DNA of 64,000 nt from assembly GCF_002105285.1 (NCBI RefSeq), contig NZ_MUHR01000004.1:30048-94047 (forward strand), written 5' to 3'. Source of the stretch: Planktotalea arctica. GTDB lineage: Bacteria; Pseudomonadota; Alphaproteobacteria; Rhodobacterales; Rhodobacteraceae. Below, one piece after another: positions 26,623-35,571 of this stretch. Below the pieces are notes generated by a model that made no database searches, was not told the DNA's origin, and saw only the letters and a list, made by a program, of their open reading frames with translations. The first letter of the stretch is position 1; the number at the start of each line of letters is the position of its first letter. Position numbers and translations under genes: made by a program.

Positions 26623-27260
26623 GAGCTAGCGTCTGGCTGCGCTTCGGGCTTGGCGCGCTGAAAGGCGTCCAGCTTCATTGCCTCCGCTTCGATTTCGAGC
26701 AGTCTGGAAAATTCGCTCATATCGACACCCCAACGGTGCGCATTATAGAGCTGCGCAACGAGGCAAAGATCACACAAGAGCGGGGTGTCGCCAAAGCTGA
26801 ACCTATGCGCTTCATATGGCAAAAGCCTTGTGTAGGCTCTGAAACCCTCGCACATCCAGTGCTGCATCCATGCCACGCCGTCCTCATCGCTGGCACCATG
26901 TTCACCTTTCAAACGCCCCACAATCTTGAGGTTGTTCACCGGATGAATATCAAGCGCAATCACATGTGCCGCCGCCAAAACCCGAGCGCGCATCAGCGGA
27001 TCAGCAGGAAGCAGCGCAGGCTCTGGCGCGAGCGCATCGAGATAATCGAGGATCGCCATGGACTGCGTCAAAACGCTACCATCCTCCAACGCCAACGCAG
27101 GCACGCCTTGGCTCGGATTCAGCGCTGCAAATTCCGGTGCGTGCTGCGCCCCCGCAACCAAATCAACCGAGCGGGTTTCATACGCCAGCCCTTTCAGGTT
27201 CAGAGCGATGCGCACGCGGTAAGAGGTTGTCGAGCGCCAATAGGAATAAAGCACCATCAT
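26619..27260 (-). CDS. maiA: Maleylacetoacetate/maleylpyruvate isomerase, zeta-class GST
   Basis: The 213-residue zeta-class glutathione transferase has the N-terminal active-site segment WRSTTSYRVRIALNLKG, NPSQGVPALALEDG for glutathione binding, and HWGVD-type C-terminal features (NAHRWGVDMSEF). It isomerises the cis ring-cleavage product to the trans form in gentisate or homogentisate breakdown. Overlaps with DUF2783 and the exonuclease gene indicate one transcript with the FAD monooxygenase. Which acid it handles is not clear. Confidence 0.85.
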   Translation of the reverse strand: MMVLYSYWRSTTSYRVRIALNLKGLAYETRSVDLVAGAQHAPEFAALNPSQGVPALALEDGSVLTQSMAILDYLDALAPEPALLPADPLMRARVLAAAHVIALDIHPVNNLKIVGRLKGEHGASDEDGVAWMQHWMCEGFRAYTRLLPYEAHRFSFGDTPLLCDLCLVAQLYNAHRWGVDMSEFSRLLEIEAEAMKLDAFQRAKPEAQPDASS

Positions 27261-27445
27261 AGTTTGGCCGCCTCAAGCGCGCCGCGCAAAACATCGCTAT
27301 CCCCGATATGATTGGCCAGAACAAGGATCAGCCGCGCATTCAGCGCATCGCTTTGCTCTTTACTCAGCCCCTCATGGGCGCCCAGCAGGTCCGCGTAAAA
27401 ATCATCGGGCCTGTCGATATTCGGGGTCAAGTTCACGTCACTCAT
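27257..27445 (-). CDS. DUF2783 small protein
   Basis: This 62-residue acidic protein fits DUF2783 (segments DDFYADLLGAHEGLSKEQS and LILVLANHIGD). The family is commonly encoded next to FAD-dependent aromatic hydroxylases, as here, and may be a subunit or stabiliser. Its start is 2 bases from the end of the FAD gene, and it overlaps maiA by ATGA. Confidence 0.85.
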   Translation of the reverse strand: MSDVNLTPNIDRPDDFYADLLGAHEGLSKEQSDALNARLILVLANHIGDSDVLRGALEAAKL

Positions 27446-27447
27446 GG

Positions 27448-29079
27448 CTAGGCCTCCTGCCCGCTGGCGCGGCGCAGAGCAGCGCGCATCGATGCTTCAC
27501 AAAAGTGTTCAAACCGCGCTGCGACGTGCTGGTCGGGGCGGATCAGATAGACGGCTGAATGCGCCTCTCCAAGGTAGCGGCCAGCTAGCTGGCCGCTGGG
27601 GTCATCGACGCTGGAAACAGAGACTACGCGTACGTTTAGACCCGATTGCTCGAACGCGCCCGGCGCTTCGGCATCTATCGCCAGGATCACAAAATCATCC
27701 CCCAATTCAGGCAACAGAAAGCCATCCGCCAAAGGCGCGTCAGGACAAGATGAACCAGGCCGCGTGCGCAAGGGGCCAGCGTTCAAACCATCGACGCTAT
27801 TCAATGAAGAGCCATCGTATGTGCAAGGCACCGACAAGCGCCCCGAATTCACCAAGGGGCGCGCAAAGGCGTGTTTTTCGGACAGGTTCAAAACCGCATT
27901 ACGAAAGATCTTGGAAATCTCCGACTTCGGCGTAATGAAATCAGTCGCGCGGGTCGAGTTAAGAATATTCTCGTCCGCCCCATGCCCACGCTCAAAATCA
28001 TAACTGTCAAGCAAAGTCTCCGGCGCTTTGCTACTCAGAACCAGCCCCAGCTTCCACCCAAGATTATCCACATCCTGCATGCCCGAATTCGCGCCGCGCG
28101 CCCCAAAGGGCGAAACCTGATGCGCGCTATCGCCTGCGAACAAGGCGCGCCCCTCGCGGAAACGGTCCATGCGCTTGCATTGGAACGTGTAGATCGAGGA
28201 CCAGACCATCTCGTATTCAATGTCAGGCCCCAGCATCGCATCCAGCCGCGCGCGGATGTTCTCCTCTTTCATTTCCTCTTTGCGATCCACGTCCCAGCCT
28301 ATCTGGAAATCAATGCGCCACACATCGTCGGGCTGCTTGTGCAAAAGCGTCGAAGCCCCCGATTTGAACGGCGGCTCGAACCAGAACCAACGCTCCGTCG
28401 GGAAGCTAGCATCGCCCTTCATCTTGATGTCCGCAATCAGGAAACTGTCCTGGAACACGCGCCCTTCAAATTCCAGCCCCAGCATACCCCGCAGCGGCGA
28501 GTTCGCCCCATCCGCACCGATCAGCCAATCCGCTTCAATCGTATACGGCCCCTCTAGCGTCATCACATGGATCACCACGTGATCTTCTTTCATTTCGACG
28601 CTATCCACGCGATTTTTGCCGCGCAATTCAATCGGCGCACCCTTTGCTTGCAACTCGCGTACGCGATCGATCATGAACTGCTCAAAATAGGGCTGCTGCA
28701 TGTTGATGAAGGCAGGGAACTTGTGGCCGTCCTCGGGAAGCAGATTGAACTCGAACACATTGCGATCCTCGTAGAACACTTTGCCCACGTTCCACACGAC
28801 GCCCTTTTCCAGCATCGGACCTGCACAACCATAGCGATCCGCGATCTCCAAGGACCGCTTAGCAAAGCAAATCGCGCGGCTGCCCATGCCGACGCCCTCG
28901 TGATCATCGAGCACAATCGCGCGTATGCCCTGGCGCCCAAGATCAAGGGCTGTCGCAACACCGATTGGACCGCCTCCCATGATCACCACCGGATGCCGAA
29001 CCGGCGTTTTCGCGTCTTGATCTGGTGAACGTTGATAAGGATACGCCTTGAAGGCCAGTTGATATCGATCGTCCAACAT
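27448..29079 (-). CDS. FAD-dependent aromatic monooxygenase
   Basis: This is a 543-residue flavoprotein hydroxylase. The FAD Rossmann motif GGGPIG is at residues 35-40, the DG motif is WLIGADGANSPLRG, and the GDSAHQVSPFGARGANSGMQD segment contacts flavin. A thioredoxin-like C-terminal domain follows, as in phenol or 3-hydroxyphenylpropionate hydroxylases. GGAGAT precedes the ATG at 29079. With maiA and a FAH-family hydrolase it probably hydroxylates an aromatic acid to gentisate or homogentisate. The ring-cleaving dioxygenase is absent from the window. Confidence 0.85.
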   Translation of the reverse strand: MLDDRYQLAFKAYPYQRSPDQDAKTPVRHPVVIMGGGPIGVATALDLGRQGIRAIVLDDHEGVGMGSRAICFAKRSLEIADRYGCAGPMLEKGVVWNVGKVFYEDRNVFEFNLLPEDGHKFPAFINMQQPYFEQFMIDRVRELQAKGAPIELRGKNRVDSVEMKEDHVVIHVMTLEGPYTIEADWLIGADGANSPLRGMLGLEFEGRVFQDSFLIADIKMKGDASFPTERWFWFEPPFKSGASTLLHKQPDDVWRIDFQIGWDVDRKEEMKEENIRARLDAMLGPDIEYEMVWSSIYTFQCKRMDRFREGRALFAGDSAHQVSPFGARGANSGMQDVDNLGWKLGLVLSSKAPETLLDSYDFERGHGADENILNSTRATDFITPKSEISKIFRNAVLNLSEKHAFARPLVNSGRLSVPCTYDGSSLNSVDGLNAGPLRTRPGSSCPDAPLADGFLLPELGDDFVILAIDAEAPGAFEQSGLNVRVVSVSSVDDPSGQLAGRYLGEAHSAVYLIRPDQHVAARFEHFCEASMRAALRRASGQEA

Positions 29080-29213
29080 AAGGCAAATCTCCCTAGGAAA
29101 GGTGCGCAAGGATACAACAAAGATATATCGTTACGTTTGCAACCGTTGTGCGAGGCCTGCGCGCCAAAGTCAATATGGTCTCAAATGTAACCTTTCGGCC
29201 TGCCCGCGTAACG

Positions 29214-29239
29214 CAAAAGGCCCACCAGCGGCGGGCCTT
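29214..29239 (-). terminator. Rho-independent terminator of the ridA/FAH transcript
   Basis: AAGGCCC (29217-29223) pairs with GGGCCTT (29233-29239) across a 9-base loop. On the minus strand the stem is followed by CCTTTTG. It lies 25 bases after ridA. Confidence 0.7.
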
Positions 29240-29264
29240 CGTTCAGAAGCACAAACAATCACTT

Positions 29265-29609
29265 CTACTTCAACGCCGCAATTACGATCACTTCGACCTT
29301 GAATTCTGGCGTTGCCAGCTTCGCTTCACCCGTCGCGCGCGCAGGAGTATGGCCCTCGGGCACCCACGCGTCCCAGGCCGCATTCATTTCGGCAAAATCT
29401 GCCATGTCCGCCAGCCAGATCGTCGTTTGCAGCAAATGCTCGCGGCTCGAACCGACCTCCTCCAAAAGCGCATCAACCTTGGCAAGGCAACCGTTCATCT
29501 GGACCTCCACGTTCTCGCCTTCGCTCACCTGCCCCGCAAGATACGCCACACCGCCATGGATCACCGCTTGGCTCATGCGCACGTTTGTATGCAATCTAGT
29601 AATCATCAT
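29265..29609 (-). CDS. RidA-family protein
   Basis: The 114-residue RidA/YjgF/YER057c/UK114 protein deaminates reactive enamines or imines in the best-known members. Features include VAYLAGQVSEGE, TIWLADMADFAEMNAAWDAWV and ARATGEAKLATPEFKVEV. The family arginine is in the ARATGEA segment. It follows the FAH-family gene closely. In ring-cleavage operons such proteins may act on related intermediates. Confidence 0.85.
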   Translation of the reverse strand: MMITRLHTNVRMSQAVIHGGVAYLAGQVSEGENVEVQMNGCLAKVDALLEEVGSSREHLLQTTIWLADMADFAEMNAAWDAWVPEGHTPARATGEAKLATPEFKVEVIVIAALK

Positions 29610-29615
29610 CTTCTC

Positions 29616-30314
29616 CTATTCAGCATCCATTAAAGTTAATTCAATCGGTGCAAGCCCCTCGATGCCACCGCGCAGCACATCACCCGCGACCACCGGACCA
29701 ACGCCCGCTGGCGTGCCTGTCATGATTACATCGCCCGCGCCAAGGTGGTAGTATTTCGACAGATCCGCGATCATCGCAGGCACCGAATGGATCAACTCCG
29801 CAAGGCTGGCATCCTGTCGCGTCTTGCCGTTGACCTCCAAGTGAATACGCTGCTCTTTCGCCGCCCCGAAATCAGCCGCCTTGCGCGCTTGTGCAAAGAC
29901 CGCCGACGCCTCGAAATCCTTGGCCATGTCCCACGGACGCCGCTCCGCCTTGGAGTCGTTTTGCAAATCACGCCGCGTCATATCCAGCGCGCAGCAATAG
30001 CCATAAACTGCATCCAGCGCTTCCGCCTCAGACACCCGAAACGCAGGCGTGCCAATCAAAACCGCCAGTTCCATCTCGTGATGGTAGTTCTGCGTGCCCG
30101 GCGGATAGGGAATCACCGCGCCGCTGGAAACCGCATGCGCGGGGGACTTGGTAAAGTAGAACGGCGCCTCGTAATCCGGCACATTGCCCATTTCAGCCGC
30201 ATGCGCCGCATAGTTGCGCCCGACGCAAAAGATGCGGTGAACGGGAAATTCCGCGCTTTCGCCCTCAACCGCGATTGTGTGCACAGATGGGGCGGAGAAG
30301 AGTAAATCGCTCAT
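29616..30314 (-). CDS. Fumarylacetoacetate hydrolase family, probable fumarylpyruvate hydrolase
   Basis: The 232-residue FAH-family protein has metal ligands in HHEMELAVLIG and the downstream CALDMTRRDLQ, with KDFEASAVF and MTGTPAGVGPV as expected. The short length and FPVHRIFCVGRNYAAHAAEMG start favour fumarylpyruvate hydrolase (NagK type) over fumarylacetoacetase. Together with the isomerase at 26.6 kb it would finish gentisate degradation to fumarate and pyruvate. The divergent MaoC gene begins 70 bases away. Confidence 0.83.
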   Translation of the reverse strand: MSDLLFSAPSVHTIAVEGESAEFPVHRIFCVGRNYAAHAAEMGNVPDYEAPFYFTKSPAHAVSSGAVIPYPPGTQNYHHEMELAVLIGTPAFRVSEAEALDAVYGYCCALDMTRRDLQNDSKAERRPWDMAKDFEASAVFAQARKAADFGAAKEQRIHLEVNGKTRQDASLAELIHSVPAMIADLSKYYHLGAGDVIMTGTPAGVGPVVAGDVLRGGIEGLAPIELTLMDAE

Positions 30315-30383
30315 GAAAATCTCCTTTGGTGCAGATGGCCCTGTGCGCTTGAACGTGTCAAGCAGATCGCTAGGCTACGCGCC

Positions 30384-30854
30384 ATGAGCACCTTGATAGA
30401 GACTTGCAAAAACTTGGCCGCGCACATCGGCGCGCCCCTGCCCCCTTCGCGCTGGATCACCATGACCCAAGCGCGCATCGACGCCTTCGCCGATGTCACC
30501 GAGGACCACCAGTTCATCCACCTCGACCCCGCGCGCGCCGCCGCTGAAACCCCCTTTGGCGGCACGATCGCGCATGGCTACCTCACGCTCTCCATGGCCA
30601 GTGCGTTTGCCTATGAGGTGATGCACCCGATTGAGGGGCAAAGCGCGTCGATCAACTACGGGTTCGACAAGGTCCGCTTCCTTGCCCCCGTGCGCGCAGG
30701 CACCCGGATCAGAGGCCAGTTCGTTTTGAAAAGCGCCATGCCAAAGGGCGAGACTGCGATCCTGCAAATGCACGCCTTGAGCATCGAGATCGAGGGATCT
30801 ACAACCCCTGCCCTCGTCGCGGACTGGCTCACTTTGCACCAGTTGGAGAAGTAA
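30384..30854 (+). CDS. MaoC-family dehydratase
   Basis: The 156-residue hot-dog hydratase is of the NodN/MaoC type, with the hydratase-2-like motif DVTEDHQFIHLDPARAAA and the PFGGTIAHGYLTLSMAS segment. The active-site Asp/His pair is at the DHQFIH motif. It acts on an enoyl-CoA. It is divergent from the FAH gene. It could belong with the aromatic or fatty-acyl pathways nearby; the substrate is unknown. Confidence 0.83.
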   Translation: MSTLIETCKNLAAHIGAPLPPSRWITMTQARIDAFADVTEDHQFIHLDPARAAAETPFGGTIAHGYLTLSMASAFAYEVMHPIEGQSASINYGFDKVRFLAPVRAGTRIRGQFVLKSAMPKGETAILQMHALSIEIEGSTTPALVADWLTLHQLEK

Positions 30855-30899
30855 GCGCGTTAACCATATGTTGATTAAAAATGTGTATGTAAAGCGCCA

Positions 30900-31163
30900 A
30901 AGCACGAATGGGATGATGCGAAGTATTTGCGAAACCTCAGTCATCATCGCGTCGATCTCGCGCTGATTTAAGGTTCTATTTGGACAACAGCCTTAACACG
31001 CGAAGATAATCGCGTCGAATATGGCGAGAGGCGTTTTATCTCCATAGGCCTCATCGGAGATCGCCATTTCGTTGCGGTTTGGACCCGAAGGGACGACGCT
31101 TTAAGGCTTATAAGTTTGCAAAAAGCAAACAAGCGAGAGGTTAATATCCATGACAGAGGTTAA
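30900..31163 (+). pseudogene. BrnT-type toxin, inactivated
   Basis: A frame with no usable start reads KHEWDDAKYLRNLSHHRVDLALI, then TAA (30969-30971). It continues in the same frame GSIWTTALTREDNRVEYGERR, FISIGLIGDRHFVAVWTRRD and LRLISLQKANKREVN up to TAA 31161. The order and motifs match the BrnT ribonuclease toxin (EWDxxK at the start, FxxIG, ISxRKANxRE near the end). The stop replaces a residue that is usually Glu, so one nonsense mutation and loss of the start codon disable it. It overlaps the antitoxin start by 14 bases, as is usual for the pair. Confidence 0.75.
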
Positions 31164-31370
31164 ATCCTATATCGACGAAAATGGAGATGCCCGCGAGCTT
31201 AACCAATATTTCTTCGCCAGCGCAAACGCGGACGCCCGCCAATGCCCACGGAACAACGCAAACGCCGGGTCAATCTCATGCTGGCCCCCGATGTGATCGC
31301 AGCGCTCAAAGCGCGCGGCTCGATGAGCGCACAGGTGGACAAAATTTTGCGCGAGGCGCTTGGCCTTTAA
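31150..31370 (+). pseudogene. BrnA-type antitoxin, frameshifted
   Basis: From ATG 31150 the frame reads MTEVKSYIDENGDARELNQY and FFASA. It then needs a shift near 31222-31226 (one base apparently missing from an AAA) to read RGRPPMPTEQRKRRVNLML and VIAALKARGSMSAQVDKILREALGL to TAA 31370. That is the BrnA layout: a linker followed by a C-terminal ribbon-helix-helix DNA-binding part. A short product could still start at ATG 31242. It follows brnT and overlaps the end of the opposite-strand glycosyltransferase by four bases. Confidence 0.75.
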
Positions 31371-33598
31371 TGTGCCGTTTCGCCCTCAAGCTCGACCGTG
31401 AAAAACCACTCCACATCCGGATCGCGCGCGACGACCTCGTCGGGCACCACGTTCGGGCCTGACAGAAACACGTTCGATCCGAAATGAGCATGCAACCGCG
31501 CCAGTTTTTCCTGCCGCGTGCCTGTCAGCTCCGAAAAGAATTTCGAATAGTTCTCGCCCGCCTTCAACTCGTCGATCTTGGCACGGTGGCATGTCACCGA
31601 ATGTTCGTGCGCCGCGGCAATCTCGGGATCGCTCATCAGCCGCGCAAGTTCTTCGCGCATCATCGGCAAGCGTTTCAGGATCGAGGTCTCTTCCTCGTAA
31701 TTATTGTTCATGCGAAACCAGTAGGCGAGGCCCTGATCACGGTCCACATGGTTGACGCGGCCACGGTCCCGCTTGACCAGAAAACTCTCGGCAGAGCGCA
31801 CAGCGTAGTGGTTCAGCTGCACCAGATCATAGCCATAGGTCTCGATGGTCGAGCGCCAGCCATTGCGAAACATCTCGCGCGGCAGCGGATCGCCCGAGCC
31901 GTTCACCCAGTTGATGTCTTCCCACAATTGCGGATTAAGCCCCTTGGGGCGATGCACGCCCAGCTTTTTGAATAGCCCGATATTCTGGAACAGCGTCTTG
32001 AACCCCCAAGCCTGATGCGGCTTGCGCGCGAACTCGGGCGCGCAGCGCAGAAACTGCTCGGTGATCGGCCTATCGACATAATCATGTACATCACTATTGC
32101 CGAACAAACGCCATGTCATCGCGATCATATTCGCGTCCGGCACAGCCTTGAACAACGTGTCCAAGGTCCCATCGCCAACCTTGATATTCACGAACTCGTC
32201 GACGTCGATGCAAGTCGCCCATTTGGAATTCTTGATCACGTCTTCCTCTTCAGCAGACTGAAGCGCTGCGTGTTGCGGTTTCAGATCCATCTCGCGAAAA
32301 CGGTTCTCGCGCCACTGAACAATGCCTTTGCGTTCTAGCATTTGTAGCATCGTATCAGTGCCATCCGTGCAATCGTTGGTGTAGACAATAATATCGTCAA
32401 ACCCGATTGCGCGGTGATAGGCAAGCCACTCCAGAATGAACGGACCCTCGTTTTTCATCGTCGTCACAATCGCGCAGCGGCCCCGGCCCTTAGGCACGCT
32501 GTCTTGTTCGATCTCGGGCATGCGCACGGGGTTATGACCCCAGAAGCCCACCGATTGCTCCAACAGCGGCGGATGCTCGATCAGCGATGTTTTCGGCACG
32601 ATCTTGGAAATCGCCTCGCTCGGGTGGCGCAGCGACATATGACGATAGAAACCCATGGTGCACGCGGCATCGGCCACTGCATTGCCCATACGCACCAGCC
32701 GCCAGATCGCATCAACCGGCGCTTTGGACGGCGCGATGCACCAGCGTTGACGCCCGCCGCCCGCATCGAATTGCACGCATATATGATCGCCGAACAGCGT
32801 CGGGTGATCGTTGCGCACGCGCCACGGATAGCAATGCCGCCCGATCAGTGCGATCAATCCGCCCTCTGCTGCGACCGCCGTATCAAAGACCGACACCTCG
32901 CTGCGCATCAGCAGGTCATGCACATCGATATTAGCCACCGCGCGCACCTGATCAAGGAAACGCGCACGCGTGATCTCGTAATAGCACAGCGCGCCCAATG
33001 GTGCCTCCCATGGCGCGGGCGGCGGCACTTTCATACGGTCCTTGCCGGGCGCTTCGGGTACGCAAAACGGATTCGCTTCAGCTGGCAGATCAGGTTTGCC
33101 GAAGGGCACGTCGCTGCTCAGCAAGATCACCGTGCAGCCCAGTTTCGCCACACCTTTTTTTAGCGCTTTGGCAAAACCTTTGTCACTGCCGGGGCGCGCG
33201 CGATCAAAGATCACCGCACCGTTCATCCCATGCTGCTCCATGTGATAGCCCAGCCAGGCCAGCACCGTTTCCGCGTTCTCACCGTTGCGCACGGCGACCA
33301 ACGCGTTCGCGCCTTCCAGCAAGTCTTGTTCTGCCTCAGCGGGTATAATATCAACTGGCTTGCCTGCAAACTCGAACCTTAACGCAACGTTTTGCGGCAT
33401 CGCATAGCTCACATAAGGCGCGCCCCCGACCGAGCGCTCGGCTACCAGCTTTGCCCGTTCAGGCGCTTTGATGTCCACCAGATCGACGCCATTATCAAAG
33501 AACAGCGTGACGTGCCGCACGCCGTCAACCTCTGCCTCGACCGCATCCAAAAGGGTGATGGCTCCGACAGTCTGGCTTGCGAGTAAGCGCTCTATCAT
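31367..33598 (-). CDS. Large glycosyltransferase-family protein with unknown N-terminal half
   Basis: The product has 743 residues from ATG 33598. The C-terminal half (about residues 390-700) is a family-2/92-like glycosyltransferase: CAIVTTMKNEGPFILEWLAYH, IIVYTNDCTDGTDTML and CIDVDEFVNIKVG as the DxD-like metal site. The N-terminal half has no clear domain; segments such as HVTLFFDNGVDLVDIKAPER suggest a separate module. It overlaps the next glycosyltransferase by ATGA. A role in surface glycan or protein glycosylation is likely. Confidence 0.75.
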   Translation of the reverse strand: MIERLLASQTVGAITLLDAVEAEVDGVRHVTLFFDNGVDLVDIKAPERAKLVAERSVGGAPYVSYAMPQNVALRFEFAGKPVDIIPAEAEQDLLEGANALVAVRNGENAETVLAWLGYHMEQHGMNGAVIFDRARPGSDKGFAKALKKGVAKLGCTVILLSSDVPFGKPDLPAEANPFCVPEAPGKDRMKVPPPAPWEAPLGALCYYEITRARFLDQVRAVANIDVHDLLMRSEVSVFDTAVAAEGGLIALIGRHCYPWRVRNDHPTLFGDHICVQFDAGGGRQRWCIAPSKAPVDAIWRLVRMGNAVADAACTMGFYRHMSLRHPSEAISKIVPKTSLIEHPPLLEQSVGFWGHNPVRMPEIEQDSVPKGRGRCAIVTTMKNEGPFILEWLAYHRAIGFDDIIVYTNDCTDGTDTMLQMLERKGIVQWRENRFREMDLKPQHAALQSAEEEDVIKNSKWATCIDVDEFVNIKVGDGTLDTLFKAVPDANMIAMTWRLFGNSDVHDYVDRPITEQFLRCAPEFARKPHQAWGFKTLFQNIGLFKKLGVHRPKGLNPQLWEDINWVNGSGDPLPREMFRNGWRSTIETYGYDLVQLNHYAVRSAESFLVKRDRGRVNHVDRDQGLAYWFRMNNNYEEETSILKRLPMMREELARLMSDPEIAAAHEHSVTCHRAKIDELKAGENYSKFFSELTGTRQEKLARLHAHFGSNVFLSGPNVVPDEVVARDPDVEWFFTVELEGETAH

Positions 33599-34632
33599 GT
33601 CTTGTCTTTCTGCAAAATTTCGATCTGCGCGCGCATAAAATCGCGCCCCTCTTGCGCGCTTGGCGGCGTGCTTCCTGTGAGAAGGCGGAGGCGGAAGTGC
33701 AAGCGCAATGTCTCGATATCGCCCATCGTCGCTTGATAAAGCGCGCTTTGCGCCGTGACACACGCAGCCACCTCACGCGACACATCCGGCAACCGAGCCA
33801 TTTCAGCGCGCGTCGCCTCCAGCATCGGCAATATTTCTGTCGCCTCTTCATTGTTCCAGTTGCGCTCGGCCCAATAGGTCAGGCCAATCTCGCGCTCCAT
33901 GTGATTGGGCAATCCGCGTGCGCGTTTGGCCAGAAATTCCTCTGTCGAACGCAGCGAGTAGTGGTTCAGCCACGCGCGGCGCGCGCCCTGCCCTATGCCA
34001 TATAGCGAAATCGCGCCGTCACTGCTCGCGAACCCCGCTGGCAAGGCACCGCCATCCGGACCCAGCCAGCGCGCAGGCTTGCTTTTCTTTGCGCGCGGAC
34101 GATGCACACCCAAAGCGCGAAAGGCGCTCGGGCGATGCAAGGTCTTAAACAAATGTCCCATTGGGAAATGCAAATCCTGCGGCGCGCCCAGTGTAAAGCG
34201 CTCGGGCGTCAGCCCCTCTGTGCGCATGTCCTGCCCGCCCGAGCCATAGAGCCGCCACGGCAGCGCCAGCGCATCGAACGCGCCTTTCTCTGCCTCCAGC
34301 GCCGAAATCAAATCCTGAACCGTTCCGCCCTTTGGCAAGCACAGGAATTCGTCGCAATCAAAGAATATCGCCCAATCCGCAGCGCCCAGCCAGGCATGAT
34401 CCTGCGCCAGTTTCAGCGCCTGCCATTGCACTGACTTTTGACCCTTAGGGGCAAACGAAACATACGCGATACGTGGATCGGCAGCCAAACCCTCCAGCAC
34501 CGCATCCGTACCATCCGTGTTGCCGTGTGACAGCACCAGCATCCGATCAAAGCCGGCCGCAAAATGGTGTGCAATCCATTCAAGCGCATACGCGCCATCA
34601 TTGCGCATACAAGTGATGCCCAGAATACTCAA
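33595..34632 (-). CDS. Glycosyltransferase family 2-like protein
   Basis: The 345-residue protein shares the plan of the C-terminal half of the previous gene and of the gene at 38153: GITCMRNDGAYALEWIAHH, MLVLSHGNTDGTDAVL and IFFDCDEFLCL with the acidic metal motif. It ends in a Trp/Asn-rich segment. It appears to start at TTG 34632, with AGCAGG upstream; the next ATG (CMRND) would truncate the family motif. It is coupled to the 743-residue gene. Confidence 0.78.
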   Translation of the reverse strand: MSILGITCMRNDGAYALEWIAHHFAAGFDRMLVLSHGNTDGTDAVLEGLAADPRIAYVSFAPKGQKSVQWQALKLAQDHAWLGAADWAIFFDCDEFLCLPKGGTVQDLISALEAEKGAFDALALPWRLYGSGGQDMRTEGLTPERFTLGAPQDLHFPMGHLFKTLHRPSAFRALGVHRPRAKKSKPARWLGPDGGALPAGFASSDGAISLYGIGQGARRAWLNHYSLRSTEEFLAKRARGLPNHMEREIGLTYWAERNWNNEEATEILPMLEATRAEMARLPDVSREVAACVTAQSALYQATMGDIETLRLHFRLRLLTGSTPPSAQEGRDFMRAQIEILQKDKT

Positions 34633-34765
34633 ACCTGCTCTTAGCCTCCGCGCGCTACGCGCTTTTTACTTGCTTATACGGCAATCCCGTAACCAAAGTC
34701 ATCCAAACCTAATTGATTGTTCACAGATTGTTGGCAATGAGTCACAAAACACAAAGGCCACCCCA

Positions 34766-35539
34766 ATGATTACCTTTCAGCAAGCCATGTCCGCCATGGA
34801 TGCACCCCAGATTACCGAAATCAACACCGATGCGCTTGATAACAGTGATGTGCTGAACCTGATCTTGCAACGGTCGGAAATTATCCGAGATCAAGAGAAT
34901 TATAACCGCTACATTCGCGCATGGACCCGCGGCAATGATGCCCCTATTCTTGAGTTGATTGGCGTCATGGGCCGCGACACGCTCATTCGCCGCGCCGCAG
35001 CCTTCATTTATCTGGAGTTCGAGCAGCTTCGCCATATCTTCGATGACAAAGCCCCCAAGAAGATCGCCGATATCGGCTGCGGCTACGCTTTGTTCGATCT
35101 GTTTCTCGCCAAGGAATACGACAGTAAACTCGCGTTGATCGATCTCGAAAGCAACGACAATCGGCACTTCGGTTTCAAGGACTCCGGCGCGGCCTATTCA
35201 AGCCTCGCCAATGCGTCGAAATTTCTCGCAGCCAACGGCGTGAAGAAATCAGCGATCACAACTTTCAATCCCGAAGCGGACGATCTGAGCAAACTAAGCA
35301 AACTTGATTATGCCTTCAGCTTCATCTCCTGCGGCTTCCACTACCCGTGGTCAACTTACGAGGATTTCTTCAAGCACAACGTCGCCCCCGACGGCCGCAT
35401 CATTCTTGATATCCGCAGCCACAAACTTGGCGATCATGTGCGCGAAATGTCAGGCATGGGCTTTGTGCGTTCCGTGGTAATGGCCGCGAATAACACCGCA
35501 GACCGGATTATGATCGTGAAATCGCTGAAAGCAGCTTAA
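34766..35539 (+). CDS. SAM-dependent methyltransferase-like protein
   Basis: The 257-residue protein has a Rossmann motif I (KKIADIGCGYALFDLF) and an acidic motif II (KLALIDLESND), and ends in a methyltransferase-like strand (GRIILDIRSHKLG). The N-terminal 80 residues are helical and may bind the substrate. The ATG at 34766 is chosen by the end of homology-like sequence; an upstream extension lacks normal composition. It stands alone, facing right, between two leftward glycosyltransferase blocks. Confidence 0.7.
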   Translation: MITFQQAMSAMDAPQITEINTDALDNSDVLNLILQRSEIIRDQENYNRYIRAWTRGNDAPILELIGVMGRDTLIRRAAAFIYLEFEQLRHIFDDKAPKKIADIGCGYALFDLFLAKEYDSKLALIDLESNDNRHFGFKDSGAAYSSLANASKFLAANGVKKSAITTFNPEADDLSKLSKLDYAFSFISCGFHYPWSTYEDFFKHNVAPDGRIILDIRSHKLGDHVREMSGMGFVRSVVMAANNTADRIMIVKSLKAA

Positions 35540-35571
35540 GGGCAGAGGCCCGTCAGAACCGGTAAGCGTGC

